In this document: positions 6,531-6,925 of the stretch, piece by piece
Layout of the letters: the number at the start of each line of letters is the position of its first letter
Numbering within the stretch: the first letter of the stretch is position 1
NCBI GenBank assembly: GCA_946482345.1
Contig: CAMLRJ010000184.1
Location: 1 to 6,925 of the forward strand
Direction: 5' to 3'
Source of the DNA: an uncultured Cellvibrio sp.
GTDB lineage: Bacteria; Pseudomonadota; Gammaproteobacteria; Pseudomonadales; Cellvibrionaceae
DNA: 6,925 nt
Notes under the pieces: generated by a model
Told to the model about the DNA's origin: nothing
The model's input: only the letters and a program-made list of their open reading frames with translations
The model's database searches: none
Position numbers and translations under genes: made by a program

Positions 6531-6853
6531 TGATGACGAATCAATTCCCTGAGGTCGATGCTGAAGGCTTCTTGCAAAACCTGAACAATTGGACACCGAC
6601 AATTGCCGAACAAATTGCACAGCAGGAAAATATTTTCCTGACAGATGCACATTGGGAAATAATTAATTTGATAAGGGAATTTTATTACCAATTTGACCTA
6701 TCACCGGCAATGAGACCTTTGGTGAAATTCGTAGGAAAAAATCTGGGTGAAGACAAAGGTAAAAGTATTTATTTGATGCAACTATTTCCACCAAGCCCGG
6801 CGAAAATAGCTGCCAAAATTGCAGGCCTGCCCAAACCTGCAAATTGTCTTTAA
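6530..6853 (+). CDS. tusE: sulfur-relay protein TusE, DsrC/gamma family
   Basis: TusE takes sulfur from TusD on its C-terminal arm and docks with MnmA to thiolate wobble uridine 34. The product has 107 residues (106 if the next ATG at 6533 is used), near the 109 of E. coli. Family features are the helix TDAHWEIINLIREFYYQFDLSPAMRPLVK, GEDKGKSIYLMQLFP, and the swinging C-terminus KIAGLPKPANCL with the catalytic cysteine second from the end. The second cysteine of dissimilatory DsrC, about ten residues upstream, is alanine here (AAKIAGLP), so this is a TusE-type protein. The start ATG overlaps the tusB stop (TGATG), giving tight coupling. No terminator follows; the stop is adjacent to a possible convergent gene. 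Confidence 0.95.
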   Translation: MMTNQFPEVDAEGFLQNLNNWTPTIAEQIAQQENIFLTDAHWEIINLIREFYYQFDLSPAMRPLVKFVGKNLGEDKGKSIYLMQLFPPSPAKIAAKIAGLPKPANCL

Positions 6854-6925
6854 TCAAGCTGCATCTATCGACTTGATAGTGCCTTTAGGTAACACCGCAT
6901 GGACTGCCACTTTTTGAAACCTGAG
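6854..6925 (-). CDS. possible C-terminus of a convergent gene
   Basis: On the minus strand a frame is open from the right edge to a TGA at 6854-6856 and encodes the 23-residue tail LRFQKVAVHAVLPKGTIKSI plus DAA. The composition is protein-like and the stop would abut the tusE stop with no gap. Two other minus-strand frames are also partly open over this short stretch, and I do not recognise the sequence, so this is only a candidate; no function can be given. Confidence 0.3.
   Translation of the reverse strand, partial: LRFQKVAVHAVLPKGTIKSIDAA

Overview
The window is a chromosomal stretch from a gammaproteobacterium and holds core RNA-metabolism genes. Every protein I could identify is closest in recalled sequence to the E. 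coli/Pseudomonas versions of RluC, RNase E, YccA and TusDCBE. A tRNA-Ser(UGA), yccA and a contiguous tusDCBE run resemble the arrangement I recall for Pseudomonas and its relatives. The moderate base composition and A/T-rich spacers fit a Cellvibrionaceae-like member of that group better than a high-GC Pseudomonas. The taxon below class level is an inference.

Layout from left to right: the minus-strand 5' part of rluC (its 3' end is cut by the window edge); a roughly 600-nt divergent spacer that carries a good candidate promoter and a long, hairpin-bearing leader for rne; rne itself (917 aa, plus strand), closed by a near-perfect 14-bp terminator; a tRNA-Ser(UGA) gene with its own consensus-like promoter and terminator; yccA with promoter, strong Shine-Dalgarno and terminator; the tightly packed tusD-tusC-tusB-tusE operon; and, at the right edge, a possible C-terminal tail of a convergent minus-strand gene.

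Functionally, RluC pseudouridylates 23S rRNA, RNase E processes and degrades RNA and scaffolds the degradosome, and TusBCD/TusE relay sulfur to MnmA for 2-thiolation of tRNA wobble uridines. YccA is the exception: it is a membrane-embedded modulator of the FtsH protease. All catalytic residues I looked for are present (RluC HRLDRDTSG aspartate, RNase E D302/D345 and zinc-link cysteines C403/C406, TusD C78, TusE penultimate cysteine).

I found no mobile element, CRISPR array, toxin-antitoxin pair or defence system, and no evidence of a new system. The points most worth checking are regulatory: the long rne leader, a strong terminator placed 11 nt before the tusD start with no visible promoter after it, and the partner-binding motifs in the disordered tail of RNase E.
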